64,000 nt of DNA from an uncultured Tropicimonas sp. (GTDB taxonomy: Bacteria; Pseudomonadota; Alphaproteobacteria; Rhodobacterales; Rhodobacteraceae): contig CANLZY010000014.1 of NCBI GenBank assembly GCA_947495685.1, positions 86,280 to 150,279 of the forward strand. The letters are read 5' to 3'. Of the stretch, positions 9,033 through 17,699 are shown in pieces. Both the position numbers and the translations under genes were made by a program. The stretch's first letter is position 1; every line of letters starts with the position of its first letter. A model generated the notes under the pieces. The model searched no databases. It was not told the DNA's origin and saw nothing but the letters and a program-made list of their open reading frames with translations.

Positions 9033-10505
9033 TCAATTGGTCCAGCGGACTCCGGTCAGATCATTGGCCTGCGTCGGGGCGTTTTCCCACAGCCCCTCGA
9101 TCTTGCTGTTGGCCACGCCGGTCTTTGCCAGTTGAAACAGGAACCCATTGACGTAGTCATCCGCGATCATCTGTTGGGCGGCGTGCAGAATCGCCGTCCG
9201 CTGTGCCGCGTCGGAGGTGACGTTCAGGTCCTCCATCAGCGCCTGGAATTCCGGCTTGTCGTACTGGAAGTAGTACTCGGGCCGGGCATAGATGTTGATA
9301 TCGGCGGGTTCGGTGTGGCTGACGATGGTCAGGTCAAAGTCCTTGCCCTTGAACGCCTGCTCCAGCCACTGCGCCCATTCGACGTTGCTGATTTCAGTCT
9401 GGATACCGACATTGCGCAGTTGCGCGGCAATGATCTCGCCGCCGCGACGGGCATAGGCGGGGGGCGGCAGCGCCAGGCGCAGCTTCAGATCCGATTGACC
9501 TGCCTCGGCCAAAAGCTGTTTGGCCATTTCCGGATCGAAGGCGGATTGCCCCGTCAGATCCAGGTAATCCGGGTTGTGCGGCGCAAAATGGGTACCGATC
9601 GGGGTTCCAAAGCCGTGCATCGCCCCGTCGATGATTTCCTGCCGGTTGATCGCGTGGGCAATCGCCTTGCGCACCTTCACATCCGCCAGCGGGCCGGACT
9701 TGTTGTTGATCGACAGGATCGTTTCTCCCTCGGTCGACCCGACGATGACGCTGAACATCGGGTTGGCCTCGAATTGCATCAGCGTCTCGGGAGCCGGGAA
9801 ATTCGGGAAGGCATCGACATCACCGGCCATCATCGCAGCAAAGGCGGCGTTGGGGTCGGAGATGAACTTGAACGTGGCCTTGGCCAATGCGGGTGCATCC
9901 CCCCAGTAGGACTCGTTGCGTACGATCTCGACCGAATCGCCCTGCTTCCATTCCGAGAAGGCAAAGGGGCCGGTGCCGACCGGGTTCGTTGCGGCGGTCT
10001 CGATGGTTTCGGGCGCCACGATCACGGCATCACCCCAGGCCATCTTGAACGGAAAGGCCCCGTCGGGTGCCCCCAGCGTGACCTGCACCGTCATCGGATC
10101 AACGACGGTGACGTCCGTGATCCCGGCAAACAATGCCTTTTGCGCGTTGGTCGACTCCTCTGCGCGGGCGCGGTCGAGCGAAAACTTGACGTCTTCACCG
10201 TCCATCGCCGTGCCGTCGTGGAAGGTCACACCCGACCGCAAGTTAAAGGTATAGACCGTCCCATCCTCGGAGATGTCCCAGCTGCCTGCCAGACCCGGCA
10301 CAATCGACCCATCCGATGCAAATCGGGTCAGCCCCTCAAAGACGTTGGCATAGACCACCTCGTCGATGGCCGCCGCAGCGCCACCCGTGGGGTCCAGGTT
10401 GGGCGGCTCCAGTGCCATCCCGATGGTGATGTCGTCCTGCGCGGCCAGCGCGCCGGAGGCTGCGAGCGCCAGCACGGCGGCGCCGTGGAAAAGGCGGTTG
10501 AACAT
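9033..10505 (-). CDS. ABC transporter periplasmic substrate-binding protein, family 5 (peptide/opine type)
   Basis: A 490-residue extracytoplasmic protein of the DppA/OppA family. The signal peptide is at residues 1 to about 22 (AAVLALAASGALAAQ). Family features are LEPPNLDPTGG near the mature N-terminus, VYANVFEGLTRFASDGSIVP, and YTFNLRSGVTFHDGTAMDG, the classic SBP_bac_5 signature. ATG at 10505 is supported by AGGGAG seven bases upstream. The ligand could be a peptide, an opine or another compound, and cannot be read from sequence. It is an orphan: no permease or ATPase genes adjoin it, whereas family 5 proteins normally sit in a five-gene operon. Confidence 0.85.
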   Translation of the reverse strand: MFNRLFHGAAVLALAASGALAAQDDITIGMALEPPNLDPTGGAAAAIDEVVYANVFEGLTRFASDGSIVPGLAGSWDISEDGTVYTFNLRSGVTFHDGTAMDGEDVKFSLDRARAEESTNAQKALFAGITDVTVVDPMTVQVTLGAPDGAFPFKMAWGDAVIVAPETIETAATNPVGTGPFAFSEWKQGDSVEIVRNESYWGDAPALAKATFKFISDPNAAFAAMMAGDVDAFPNFPAPETLMQFEANPMFSVIVGSTEGETILSINNKSGPLADVKVRKAIAHAINRQEIIDGAMHGFGTPIGTHFAPHNPDYLDLTGQSAFDPEMAKQLLAEAGQSDLKLRLALPPPAYARRGGEIIAAQLRNVGIQTEISNVEWAQWLEQAFKGKDFDLTIVSHTEPADINIYARPEYYFQYDKPEFQALMEDLNVTSDAAQRTAILHAAQQMIADDYVNGFLFQLAKTGVANSKIEGLWENAPTQANDLTGVRWTN

Positions 10506-10903
10506 GATCAAGCTCCCTGTTGTCTTTTGCGGCAAGACTACAGCCAAGTTTGCCATTTTGTTAAAGGTTTCTTTACGACAAACCGCGCGATGAGTGTTTC
10601 AGCCCGCAATCGTCCGGGTCGCGATCTGTCAGCGTGGGCAATAGGCCGCACCGGGGTCAAAACTGCCAGCGACGCGTGCATACCGCCACCAAACGACGGT
10701 TTTTGTCGGTTTTCCAAGCCAATTCCGCCCGAGACCGTGGGCATGGCGCGTGGCGCAATGACCTGTGGCACCTTGTCGAGGTGAAGAATCTTCCAAATAC
10801 GGCTTTGATTGGGTCCGAATCTGTCGGGGTCCCGACCAAGCAACCCATCTCAATCGTTTTCACACCGCCATCGGGACGCCAGATACAACCGCTCGAATCG
10901 ACA
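10506..10903. other. 398-bp intergenic region between divergent SBP and idi genes
   Basis: No convincing gene. Short open frames here are read-through of idi or its opposite strand. The stretch near 10540-10580 is AT-rich compared with its surroundings and is the most likely place for the promoter of the solute-binding protein gene. No clear -35/-10 pair or operator was identified. Confidence 0.5.
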
Positions 10904-11437
10904 ATGACACAAGACATGATACCAGCCTGGGTCGACGGGACCCTGCAACCGGTCGAGAAACTGGAAGTGCACCGCAAGGGGCTGCGCCACAAGGCTGTAT
11001 CCGTCTTTGTGCTGGATGGCGCAAACGTGCTGTTGCAACGGCGCGCGTTGGGCAAATACCACACGCCGGGCCTGTGGGCGAACACCTGTTGCACGCACCC
11101 TCGCTGGGACGAACCCGCCGCCGATTGCGCCGTGCGCCGCCTGCGCGAAGAACTGGGCATTACGGGGCTCTATCCCGCGCACCGGGATCGGGTGGAATAT
11201 CGCGCCGATGTCGGTGGCGGCATGATCGAGCACGAAGTTGTCGATATCTTCACCGCAATGGCAGAGCGCAAGATGAAGGTGGAGCCCAATCCAGATGAGG
11301 TCTCACAGGTGGAATGGGTCGGGTTTTACGACCTGACCGCCGAAGTCGCCCGTCGGCCGGCGCGTTTCACCCCCTGGTTGCGGATCTACCTTGAAGAGTA
11401 CAAGGACCGGATTTTCGGCACCCTTATGAAGATGTGA
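10904..11437 (+). CDS. idi: Isopentenyl-diphosphate delta-isomerase, type I
   Basis: Interconverts isopentenyl diphosphate and dimethylallyl diphosphate for isoprenoid (quinone, carotenoid) synthesis in the cytoplasm. The 177-residue product is a Nudix-fold enzyme. It has the histidine-bearing HRKGLRHKAVSVF segment (residues 23-35), the active-site cysteine region NTCCTHP (60-66), the degenerate Nudix helix AVRRLREELGI, and the acidic EHEVVDIF segment that in known enzymes supplies catalytic and metal-binding glutamates. ATG at 10904 gives the expected length of about 180 residues. The gene stands alone; its neighbours are a divergent binding-protein gene and a convergent deacylase gene. Confidence 0.92.
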   Translation: MTQDMIPAWVDGTLQPVEKLEVHRKGLRHKAVSVFVLDGANVLLQRRALGKYHTPGLWANTCCTHPRWDEPAADCAVRRLREELGITGLYPAHRDRVEYRADVGGGMIEHEVVDIFTAMAERKMKVEPNPDEVSQVEWVGFYDLTAEVARRPARFTPWLRIYLEEYKDRIFGTLMKM

Positions 11438-11469
11438 CACGCGACGAGCCAGCCGTAACCCATTGTGCC

Positions 11470-12762
11470 TCAGCAGCGTTCCGGCAACAGTTCGGCCAGG
11501 GTCAGTGCCATGACAGTGGCACTGTCCACCATGTCCTGCACGCCGACCCATTCGTCCGGCTGGTGTGCGAGGTCCAGAATGCCCGGACCGTAAGCGATGC
11601 AGTTCTTCAGCTTGCCGATCCGATCGATGTGCTTTTGATCGTAAGTGCCCGGGCTGACCACGTATTCCGGTCGCCGCGACAGCACCTTTTCGATGGCATC
11701 CGTCACAGTGCGCACCACCGGGGCGTCTTCGGGGGTCATAGTCGGCTGGACCTCGAACAGGTCGCGGATTTCATAGTCAAAGCTCGGGCGCTGTGCCTTT
11801 ACCGTTTCCAGCATCGCCGACACCTCGGCCTTCACCTCGTCGATGTCTTCCTCGATCAGGAACCGCCGGTCGATGGTAATGCGGCAACGGTCCGGCACAC
11901 AGGGCGCAGGCAGGCCGGTGTAGCCTTCCTCCTGCACCGGTTCGCCACCGTGGATGGCATTGATATTCAGTGTCGATTGCCTGGCCCCGTCGGGCACCAC
12001 CGGCATTTCGGTGCGCTTGGTCGCCAGCAACGGGAACAACGTCGCCTCCATCTGGGCCAGAACGGCCCCCATGTGGCGCACGGCGCAATCGCCCAGAAAC
12101 GGCATCGACCCGTGTGCGATCCGCCCCTTGGTCTCGATCTCGGCCCACCAGACACCGCGATGGCCCAGGCAGATACGATCCTTGTTCAGGGGCTCCGGGA
12201 TGATGACGTGCTGCACCCGGGACGGGTCGAACCAGCCCTTCTCAGCCAGATAGGCAACCCCGCCAAAACCGCCTGACTCTTCGTCCGCAGTGGCCGAAAT
12301 CTCGACTGCGCCTGAGAAATCGGGGCACACCGCCAGAAACGCTTCGGCCGCGATGATCGACGCCGCCAACCCACCCTTCATGTCGCAGGCGCCCCGGCCA
12401 TAGACCTTGCCGTCGATCAGATCGCCGCCGAACGGATCGACCGTCCAGCCGTTGCCGACCTCGACCACGTCGTGATGGGAGTTGAAATGCACCGTGTCGC
12501 CGCCATGCGCGCCCTGCCGCCGGGCAACGATGTTCCAGCGCGGATATTTGTCGCTGTCCGCCAGTGCGCCCTCGGCGCGGACGAGTTCCACCATGAACCC
12601 CGCGCCGGACAACCGACCGTCGAGGTAGTCACAGATTTCGCGATAGTTCCGCCCGGGCGGGTTCAGCGTCGGGATACGGATCAGGTCGCGCGTCAGTCCA
12701 ACCAGTGCGTCGCGACGCGCCTCTACGGCTGCCGCAAGTTTCGTTTCGATGTCATCAGCCAT
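11470..12762 (-). CDS. M20 family deacylase (ArgE/DapE-like)
   Basis: A 430-residue zinc-dependent amidohydrolase of peptidase family M20. The dinuclear metal site is visible: HH at 96-97 in HFNSHHDVVE, Asp127 in GRGACDMKGG, the catalytic base and ligand pair in ATADEESGG (Glu161-Glu162), and the C-terminal histidine in LDLAHQPDEWV. Members remove acyl groups from amino acids (acetylornithine, succinyl-diaminopimelate) or hydrolyse N-formyl or carbamoyl compounds. It is longer than housekeeping ArgE or DapE (about 380 residues), so a catabolic N-acyl amino acid substrate is more likely, as inference. It converges with idi, 32 bases apart. Confidence 0.85.
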   Translation of the reverse strand: MADDIETKLAAAVEARRDALVGLTRDLIRIPTLNPPGRNYREICDYLDGRLSGAGFMVELVRAEGALADSDKYPRWNIVARRQGAHGGDTVHFNSHHDVVEVGNGWTVDPFGGDLIDGKVYGRGACDMKGGLAASIIAAEAFLAVCPDFSGAVEISATADEESGGFGGVAYLAEKGWFDPSRVQHVIIPEPLNKDRICLGHRGVWWAEIETKGRIAHGSMPFLGDCAVRHMGAVLAQMEATLFPLLATKRTEMPVVPDGARQSTLNINAIHGGEPVQEEGYTGLPAPCVPDRCRITIDRRFLIEEDIDEVKAEVSAMLETVKAQRPSFDYEIRDLFEVQPTMTPEDAPVVRTVTDAIEKVLSRRPEYVVSPGTYDQKHIDRIGKLKNCIAYGPGILDLAHQPDEWVGVQDMVDSATVMALTLAELLPERC

Positions 12763-13039
12763 GCGCAGAGGCTAGTCCTGCGCGCGCACGGGAACAATGG
12801 GGTCAAACAGTCGCTCCACGCTTTTTTCGGCACCTCCGCGACAAGCTTGTTCCGGGCGGTTTCAATGTGTTGTCTCTCTGCCCGGTTGTACCGCCCGTGT
12901 CGGCCACCGATATGAAACGGCAGCCGCGGGCGAAGCCACCGCTGCGTTGGGGGCGGCGTTTACGAAAACCGGATGACCTCGAACGGAGAGGGCGCTATCG
13001 TCGCAAATGAATTTTGTTGGTAAATTGTGAGGAGTCAGA

Positions 13040-14116
13040 ATGGCCAACTTTGAGACGCAGATCCGGGAATCGCAGGCCCAGGTGGCCGCGGCCCAATCCA
13101 AGATGGCCGATGTGACCGGCCGGATCGAAGCCGCGCGCGCCAAGATGGCCGCCGGCGAGGACATTGCCATCGACATCGAGAACGCCACGCTGGAGGACGT
13201 TCACGCCCACACCGAGGCGATGAACGCCAACATCGCCGAGCTGATCATGGGGCTGGACGATGTGACATCCGCGTTCTCGAAGGATTTCGACGAGATGCGC
13301 ACCAAGACCGGTTGGGAGAGCCTTGTCGGCGTCTTCGCCCGTGGCAAATCCGAATCGATGCGCCAGGAACGTCTGCGCACCGCCAATATCGACGACAAGC
13401 TGCAGGACCTGATCGGCAAGTCGGACGTGATCGTGAAGTTGCTGCAGGGACAGCTCGAGATCCTGAACGGCGAGGAAACGAAGGTCAGCGCCAACCTCGG
13501 CGAAACGCTGGAAGACCGCGAGGCCACCGTGGCGGAACTGGAGCAGTTGCGTGGCGAGATCATCGGGATGGACCCCGATATCATCGGCCTCGAAAACAAG
13601 ATCAGCGTCGAACAGGACGCCGCCGCCCGGACCCAGTTGGAAACCCAGTTGGCCGAGATGAACACCAAGTACAACGATCTGGTCCAGCAGGAGCAGGTGA
13701 AGCTGGCCAAGAGCCAGACGTTGGAACGCTACATCGAGAAGGGCAAGACCTGGGTCGACAGCCTGCAGAACCAGGCCGCCACCCAGATGGTTCTGATCAA
13801 CAAGCTGCAAACGGACACCAAGCAGCGCGTGGTGCTTTACGATGCCCTGTCCAAATCACTGAAGACCGCCCAACAGCAGGACGTGGCGCACCGGATCAAC
13901 GAGATCGGCGTCAAGACGGATCAGGAGGCGCAGGCCGCCATGGCCGCCATCGGCAGCGCCACCAACGACCGGATGGCCGACATGATGGAGGCCCACGAAG
14001 ACCACATGGTATTTGCCCGCAAAGTGCTGGAACAGAAGCAGAAAGCAGATGAACGCTTTGCCCGCCGCTTTGGCCAGATCGTCGAGAAGCACGACAAGAA
14101 CCTCTACGGCGGATGA
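13040..14116 (+). CDS. Coiled-coil protein of unknown function, first gene of seven-gene cluster
   Basis: A 358-residue, highly charged and almost wholly helical protein with no signal peptide, membrane segment or cysteine. Heptad-like patterns run through about residues 1-60 and 120-250, with a further helical region to the end. The general make-up recalls long-helix proteins such as TelA (toxic anion resistance), but I see no motif that proves that relation. A clear GAGGAG site precedes the ATG. The stop codon overlaps the ATG of the next small membrane protein gene (ATGA). It heads the row of co-directional genes that includes the AAA+ ATPase, so a scaffold or substrate-adaptor role for that ATPase is plausible but inferred. 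Confidence 0.7.
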   Translation: MANFETQIRESQAQVAAAQSKMADVTGRIEAARAKMAAGEDIAIDIENATLEDVHAHTEAMNANIAELIMGLDDVTSAFSKDFDEMRTKTGWESLVGVFARGKSESMRQERLRTANIDDKLQDLIGKSDVIVKLLQGQLEILNGEETKVSANLGETLEDREATVAELEQLRGEIIGMDPDIIGLENKISVEQDAAARTQLETQLAEMNTKYNDLVQQEQVKLAKSQTLERYIEKGKTWVDSLQNQAATQMVLINKLQTDTKQRVVLYDALSKSLKTAQQQDVAHRINEIGVKTDQEAQAAMAAIGSATNDRMADMMEAHEDHMVFARKVLEQKQKADERFARRFGQIVEKHDKNLYGG

Positions 14117-14340
14117 CCTGGAAGCAGAAGCTGCTGACCGGCCTGATGACCGCCGGGTTCGCCTTGCGCTGGTTGGCCGGTCGCAGCGCGTCGGAGGATG
14201 CGGCGTTGTTGCAGAAGGTCGCTCAGGCAATCGACCGCGCCGTCGGCTGGGCACTGGCCGTGGGTCTGATCGTGTTGGCCGGGATGGCGCTGTCACGCGT
14301 TCATCAGCGGTTTACCAGAACTGGAACCGGACATGACTGA
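14113..14340 (+). CDS. Small single-pass or two-helix membrane protein
   Basis: A 75-residue protein with a short amphipathic N-terminal stretch (KLLTGLMTAGFALRWL) and one clear membrane helix near residues 44-61 (AVGWALAVGLIVLAGMAL variant). It overlaps the preceding gene by four bases and the next by eight, which indicates translational coupling in the cluster. No family recognised. The arrangement suggests a membrane anchor for the soluble neighbours. Confidence 0.65.
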   Translation: MTWKQKLLTGLMTAGFALRWLAGRSASEDAALLQKVAQAIDRAVGWALAVGLIVLAGMALSRVHQRFTRTGTGHD

Positions 14341-15475
14341 CCCCACCGGCACCCTGACCCGCGACCATGTCGGCCTGACCGACACCTGGGCCGCGCGGCG
14401 CTATTTCGAAAAGTTCGCCGCGATCACCGGGCACCTGACTCGCGTCGCCGCGACGATGGAGGTGGACGGATCGCTGTCCCGGACAGATGTCACGATCCTG
14501 GGCCGCTACCTGACGGCACTGACCGGCACCTTCCACGCGCTCTCGGACAAGTACCTTCTGACCGGTCGCGACACCGGCACCTTTTTCGGCTCGCTCACCT
14601 TTGACGCGCACGAAAGCGGGTTCCCGGTGTTCGAAGAGCTGCTGACCATGGCCAACGATGCCCAGCAGGCGCCCCGCCACCTGAGCAACATGCCCTCTGT
14701 CGAGGCGCTGAAAGACCAGATGGTGCGCAGCATTGTCGGTGACCTGGAGATCCCGACCAAGCTGCAATTCTCCCTGTCTCAACGGTTGTATTATGAGCAA
14801 CTGGCCCGCGGAAACCTGTTCTGGGCCCGCAACGACCCGGAAGCGCTATGGCAGGGCAAGGCCGGGCATGGCGCCGAACGCAATCGATACCTGGTGCACT
14901 GGGCGGTCTATGACAGTCAGGTCAACCTGCCGACCATCTACCTGATGGATCTGGAGGACAGTGGCCGGGCGGCCCTGCCCAAGGATCAGTGGCGCTGGCC
15001 GCAGGTTCAGTCGCACCTGATGGCGCAGAGCGTCGCGGGGCTGAAGCTGTTGACCATCGCACAGGGATTCGACCGGGATTTCGACGACCTGCACCCCAAG
15101 CGGTTGCGACGGGTCCGGCTGGGTCCGATGTATTCCAGCGCCTTCACCCAGCAATCCGGTCCGATCTCGAAGGTTCTGGACGGGGCGCAGGCACCGGCCG
15201 GGCAGGATTGGGCCCTGGCCTGGACCAGCGAGGACCTGTCGTCGGAGCGGGTCGAGTGGGAAAAGACAGGCTGGTTTGCCAAGGCGGAGCGCGAGATCTT
15301 TGCACTGGACCCTTTTTCCGCCCGTGGGGCCGAGACAGGGGCCACGGCGACGGAGCGGTCGATCATCCTGCCGGAGCGGCAATATCAGGTCCTGGCCGAG
15401 ATGAACCCGCCGGGATTCGGCGCCGTGCGCAAGTACGTGGTGAGCGCGGGCGGACGGGTTCTGGGGTATCGCTGA
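14333..15475 (+). CDS. Conserved-looking protein of unknown function (AAA cluster, third gene)
   Basis: A 380-residue, soluble-looking protein with no signal peptide. The N-terminal half is helical, rich in threonine and leucine (RYFEKFAAITGHLTRVAATM, ILGRYLTALTGTFHALSDKY). The C-terminal half contains many aromatic residues and ends in a compact beta-rich segment (VRKYVVSAGGRVLGYR). No catalytic motif was recognised. The start overlaps the small membrane protein gene by eight bases and the AAA+ ATPase gene follows after about 90 bases, so co-expression is likely. I do not recognise the family. Confidence 0.7.
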   Translation: MTDPTGTLTRDHVGLTDTWAARRYFEKFAAITGHLTRVAATMEVDGSLSRTDVTILGRYLTALTGTFHALSDKYLLTGRDTGTFFGSLTFDAHESGFPVFEELLTMANDAQQAPRHLSNMPSVEALKDQMVRSIVGDLEIPTKLQFSLSQRLYYEQLARGNLFWARNDPEALWQGKAGHGAERNRYLVHWAVYDSQVNLPTIYLMDLEDSGRAALPKDQWRWPQVQSHLMAQSVAGLKLLTIAQGFDRDFDDLHPKRLRRVRLGPMYSSAFTQQSGPISKVLDGAQAPAGQDWALAWTSEDLSSERVEWEKTGWFAKAEREIFALDPFSARGAETGATATERSIILPERQYQVLAEMNPPGFGAVRKYVVSAGGRVLGYR

Positions 15476-15565
15476 GGTCTGGAGTGCTTGAGCGGACGTG
15501 AGCCCCCCCGACGGGGATATTTGAGAACAGACGGTGATCCGGGACGGAACAGGAGAACAAGTGTT

Positions 15566-17506
15566 GTGAGTATGCCGGCCGATCAGATGGAACTGCGGGA
15601 AGAGGCCATTCGCGAGCACTACGCTGCGGCGGCCACACTGCTGGAAGGAATGGACCACACGCCGCGGGTTGCGACCCCGAAGGTCGCGGCTCCTGTTGTG
15701 GAGCGGTCGCCCGGGATCGGGCGGGTCCGTCGGTTCCGGTCAACGACCCCGGGCATGGTCACCCGCTCGACGGCGCGCCCCGAGGGTGTGCGGCTGATCG
15801 AACGGATCGAGGCAACCGATGGTGGCGATCCGCTGGTGTCGCCGGTGCAGGCAACTGTTCTGCAAGCTCTGCGGCGGGGATTGTCGATTGCACTGGCGGT
15901 CGGCGAGACCTTTTCGGAGGCGACCGGCCTGACGGAAATGAAACGCGAGAACCTCGAAGGGCGGCTCGCAAGCACTGCGCGGCATGCGTTTTCGGAACTA
16001 TTGGCCGCCGAGGCGCTGGCCGTCATGCACAGCTTTGCCAATGCCACCGGGTTTCTGCTGGCCCCGTCGAGCACCGAAGTGACGGTGGAGATCGGCGCCG
16101 TCGAAGAGGTCCTGACCGACAACGCTCAGCTGGCGCTGCATGGCTGCCTGTGGGAGCTGGATCAGGAGCTGGCTGCCTTTGCCAGCGACGAAACACGCCT
16201 GGTGGCGGTCGTGATGGCCTATACCGAACAACTGATGGAAAAGGTCGCGCTCCGGGCGCAGAGCGCGCCGCGCGCTGGTGCCTTTGCCGATGCCGATTTC
16301 CGGGTGGAGGCGGACGACCTGTCGATCCGCGGCTTCACGCCCGCGCGGCGTGGCAAGGGCAGCACCTTGACCATGACGTTCAAGGCCCCCAACGAGGTCG
16401 TTGGCAACCACATCGCCAAGTATCAGGCGATGCGCCTTTCCAAGATGCTCATGGCCTATGATTTCGAGCGCAAGCTGAACCCCTTTGCCGAGCTTGGTGG
16501 CTTCATCTTCACCTTCATGGGCGATGGCAAACCCGGTACCGGCAAGACGACCCTGATCCAGATGATGGCGGGGTTGATCAACGGCTATTGCCAGACCGCG
16601 GGCTACCCGTTCCGCTACCAGAACCTCAGCACCGACAATATCGACAGCTACCAGGGCAAGTCGGGCCAAAACGCCAAGGCCTTCATCGACGCGATCATCG
16701 ACCCGAACGTGATCGGCTTTGGGACCATCGACGACATCGACCAACTGGCCGGAAAGCGGGGCGACCGGCAGTCGAGCGCCGGGCAGCTGGAGATCACCGC
16801 CGTGCTGATGGAGAGCTTTGCCGGGGCCAACACCGTCGTGCGGGGCAATTGCACCTTCGGGATGTTCTCGAACTATCCCGAGAACGTCGATGATGCGCTG
16901 CGCCAGCGGGCCGGCGCGCGGTTTCTGGTCGACGGTCCGCAAACCCGCGATGATTACATCGACATCCTGACCCTGCTGATGGGGCGCAACCACGACATCC
17001 CGCTGGGCGACCATGATCTCTACGAGGCGCAGGCGATCCAGAAGGCTGTTTCCAAGAGCTTCGAAAGCCACAGCCGCCCCAAGGAAGACGGGCTGGTACG
17101 GGTTTACGAGCGGGTCGAGGGGGAGCTTGGCCGGCTGGACACGCTGGCCAAGCTCGGCACCTACCTGAAGGGCATTCAGGAGGCGGACGAGCGGTTCACC
17201 GGACGGGCGATCAAGAACATCACCGACGCCGTGAAGGTGCGGGCGATGGATTTCGAACTGCCCGACGAATGGATGGAAGAACCCGACCTGTTCCTGTTCC
17301 GCGATTATGACACCAAGCGGGGCATGATCGAGGAACTGCGCCGCCCAATCACGGTGGACATGGTGATCCAGGAGATCAACCGCTACGCTGACAGCGAGTT
17401 CCGCTACGCCGACAAATCCGACGAGGTCGCCATCGAAAACGCGGTGCGCGACATGAGCCGTATGGAAGAGGCGCGGCGGCGGTATGCAGCGGGGGATCGT
17501 GGATGA
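15566..17506 (+). CDS. AAA+ ATPase of the seven-gene cluster
   Basis: About 646 residues. The first 300 residues form an uncharacterised N-domain. A AAA+ module follows: Walker A GDGKPGTGKTTL (about residues 319-330), a Walker B-like strand IGFGTIDDID (near 382), then a sensor-like segment FGMFSNYPENVDDALRQRAG containing possible arginine-finger residues. The C-terminal lid is helical. No protease or nuclease domain and no membrane helix is seen, so it probably remodels proteins. GTG at 15566 has AGGAG ten bases upstream; ATG at 15572 is a close alternative. Partner genes lie on both sides. It resembles ring-forming remodelling ATPases in layout, but the substrate is unknown. Confidence 0.8.
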   Translation: MSMPADQMELREEAIREHYAAAATLLEGMDHTPRVATPKVAAPVVERSPGIGRVRRFRSTTPGMVTRSTARPEGVRLIERIEATDGGDPLVSPVQATVLQALRRGLSIALAVGETFSEATGLTEMKRENLEGRLASTARHAFSELLAAEALAVMHSFANATGFLLAPSSTEVTVEIGAVEEVLTDNAQLALHGCLWELDQELAAFASDETRLVAVVMAYTEQLMEKVALRAQSAPRAGAFADADFRVEADDLSIRGFTPARRGKGSTLTMTFKAPNEVVGNHIAKYQAMRLSKMLMAYDFERKLNPFAELGGFIFTFMGDGKPGTGKTTLIQMMAGLINGYCQTAGYPFRYQNLSTDNIDSYQGKSGQNAKAFIDAIIDPNVIGFGTIDDIDQLAGKRGDRQSSAGQLEITAVLMESFAGANTVVRGNCTFGMFSNYPENVDDALRQRAGARFLVDGPQTRDDYIDILTLLMGRNHDIPLGDHDLYEAQAIQKAVSKSFESHSRPKEDGLVRVYERVEGELGRLDTLAKLGTYLKGIQEADERFTGRAIKNITDAVKVRAMDFELPDEWMEEPDLFLFRDYDTKRGMIEELRRPITVDMVIQEINRYADSEFRYADKSDEVAIENAVRDMSRMEEARRRYAAGDRG

Positions 17507-17699
17507 CACGCTGTATGCGTCAATGGTCATCGACAGATGGGATCGGACTGCAAGGGGGAGGCGCTCCGACGCAGGAAATGGAAGACCACCTTCGACGCGG
17601 CGATCATCGCATCGACTTGCGTGACGCGTCGACTGGCGCTTGGGTCATCAAACACGATATCGAAGCCAACATTCTGTCAGTTCAGCGGAGGGTCGCAAC

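Noticed and set aside
9132..10784. Plus-strand open frame of 550 codons
   Set aside because: It is antisense to the solute-binding protein gene, with an arginine-rich composition typical of opposite-strand readings in GC-rich DNA.
12763..13039. Possible RNA gene upstream of the AAA cluster
   Set aside because: No cloverleaf or other recognisable RNA structure; the stretch is under 300 bases and probably holds the cluster promoter.
15998..17530. Minus-strand open frame of 510 codons
   Set aside because: Antisense to the AAA+ ATPase gene; His-, Val- and Leu-rich composition typical of an antisense reading.
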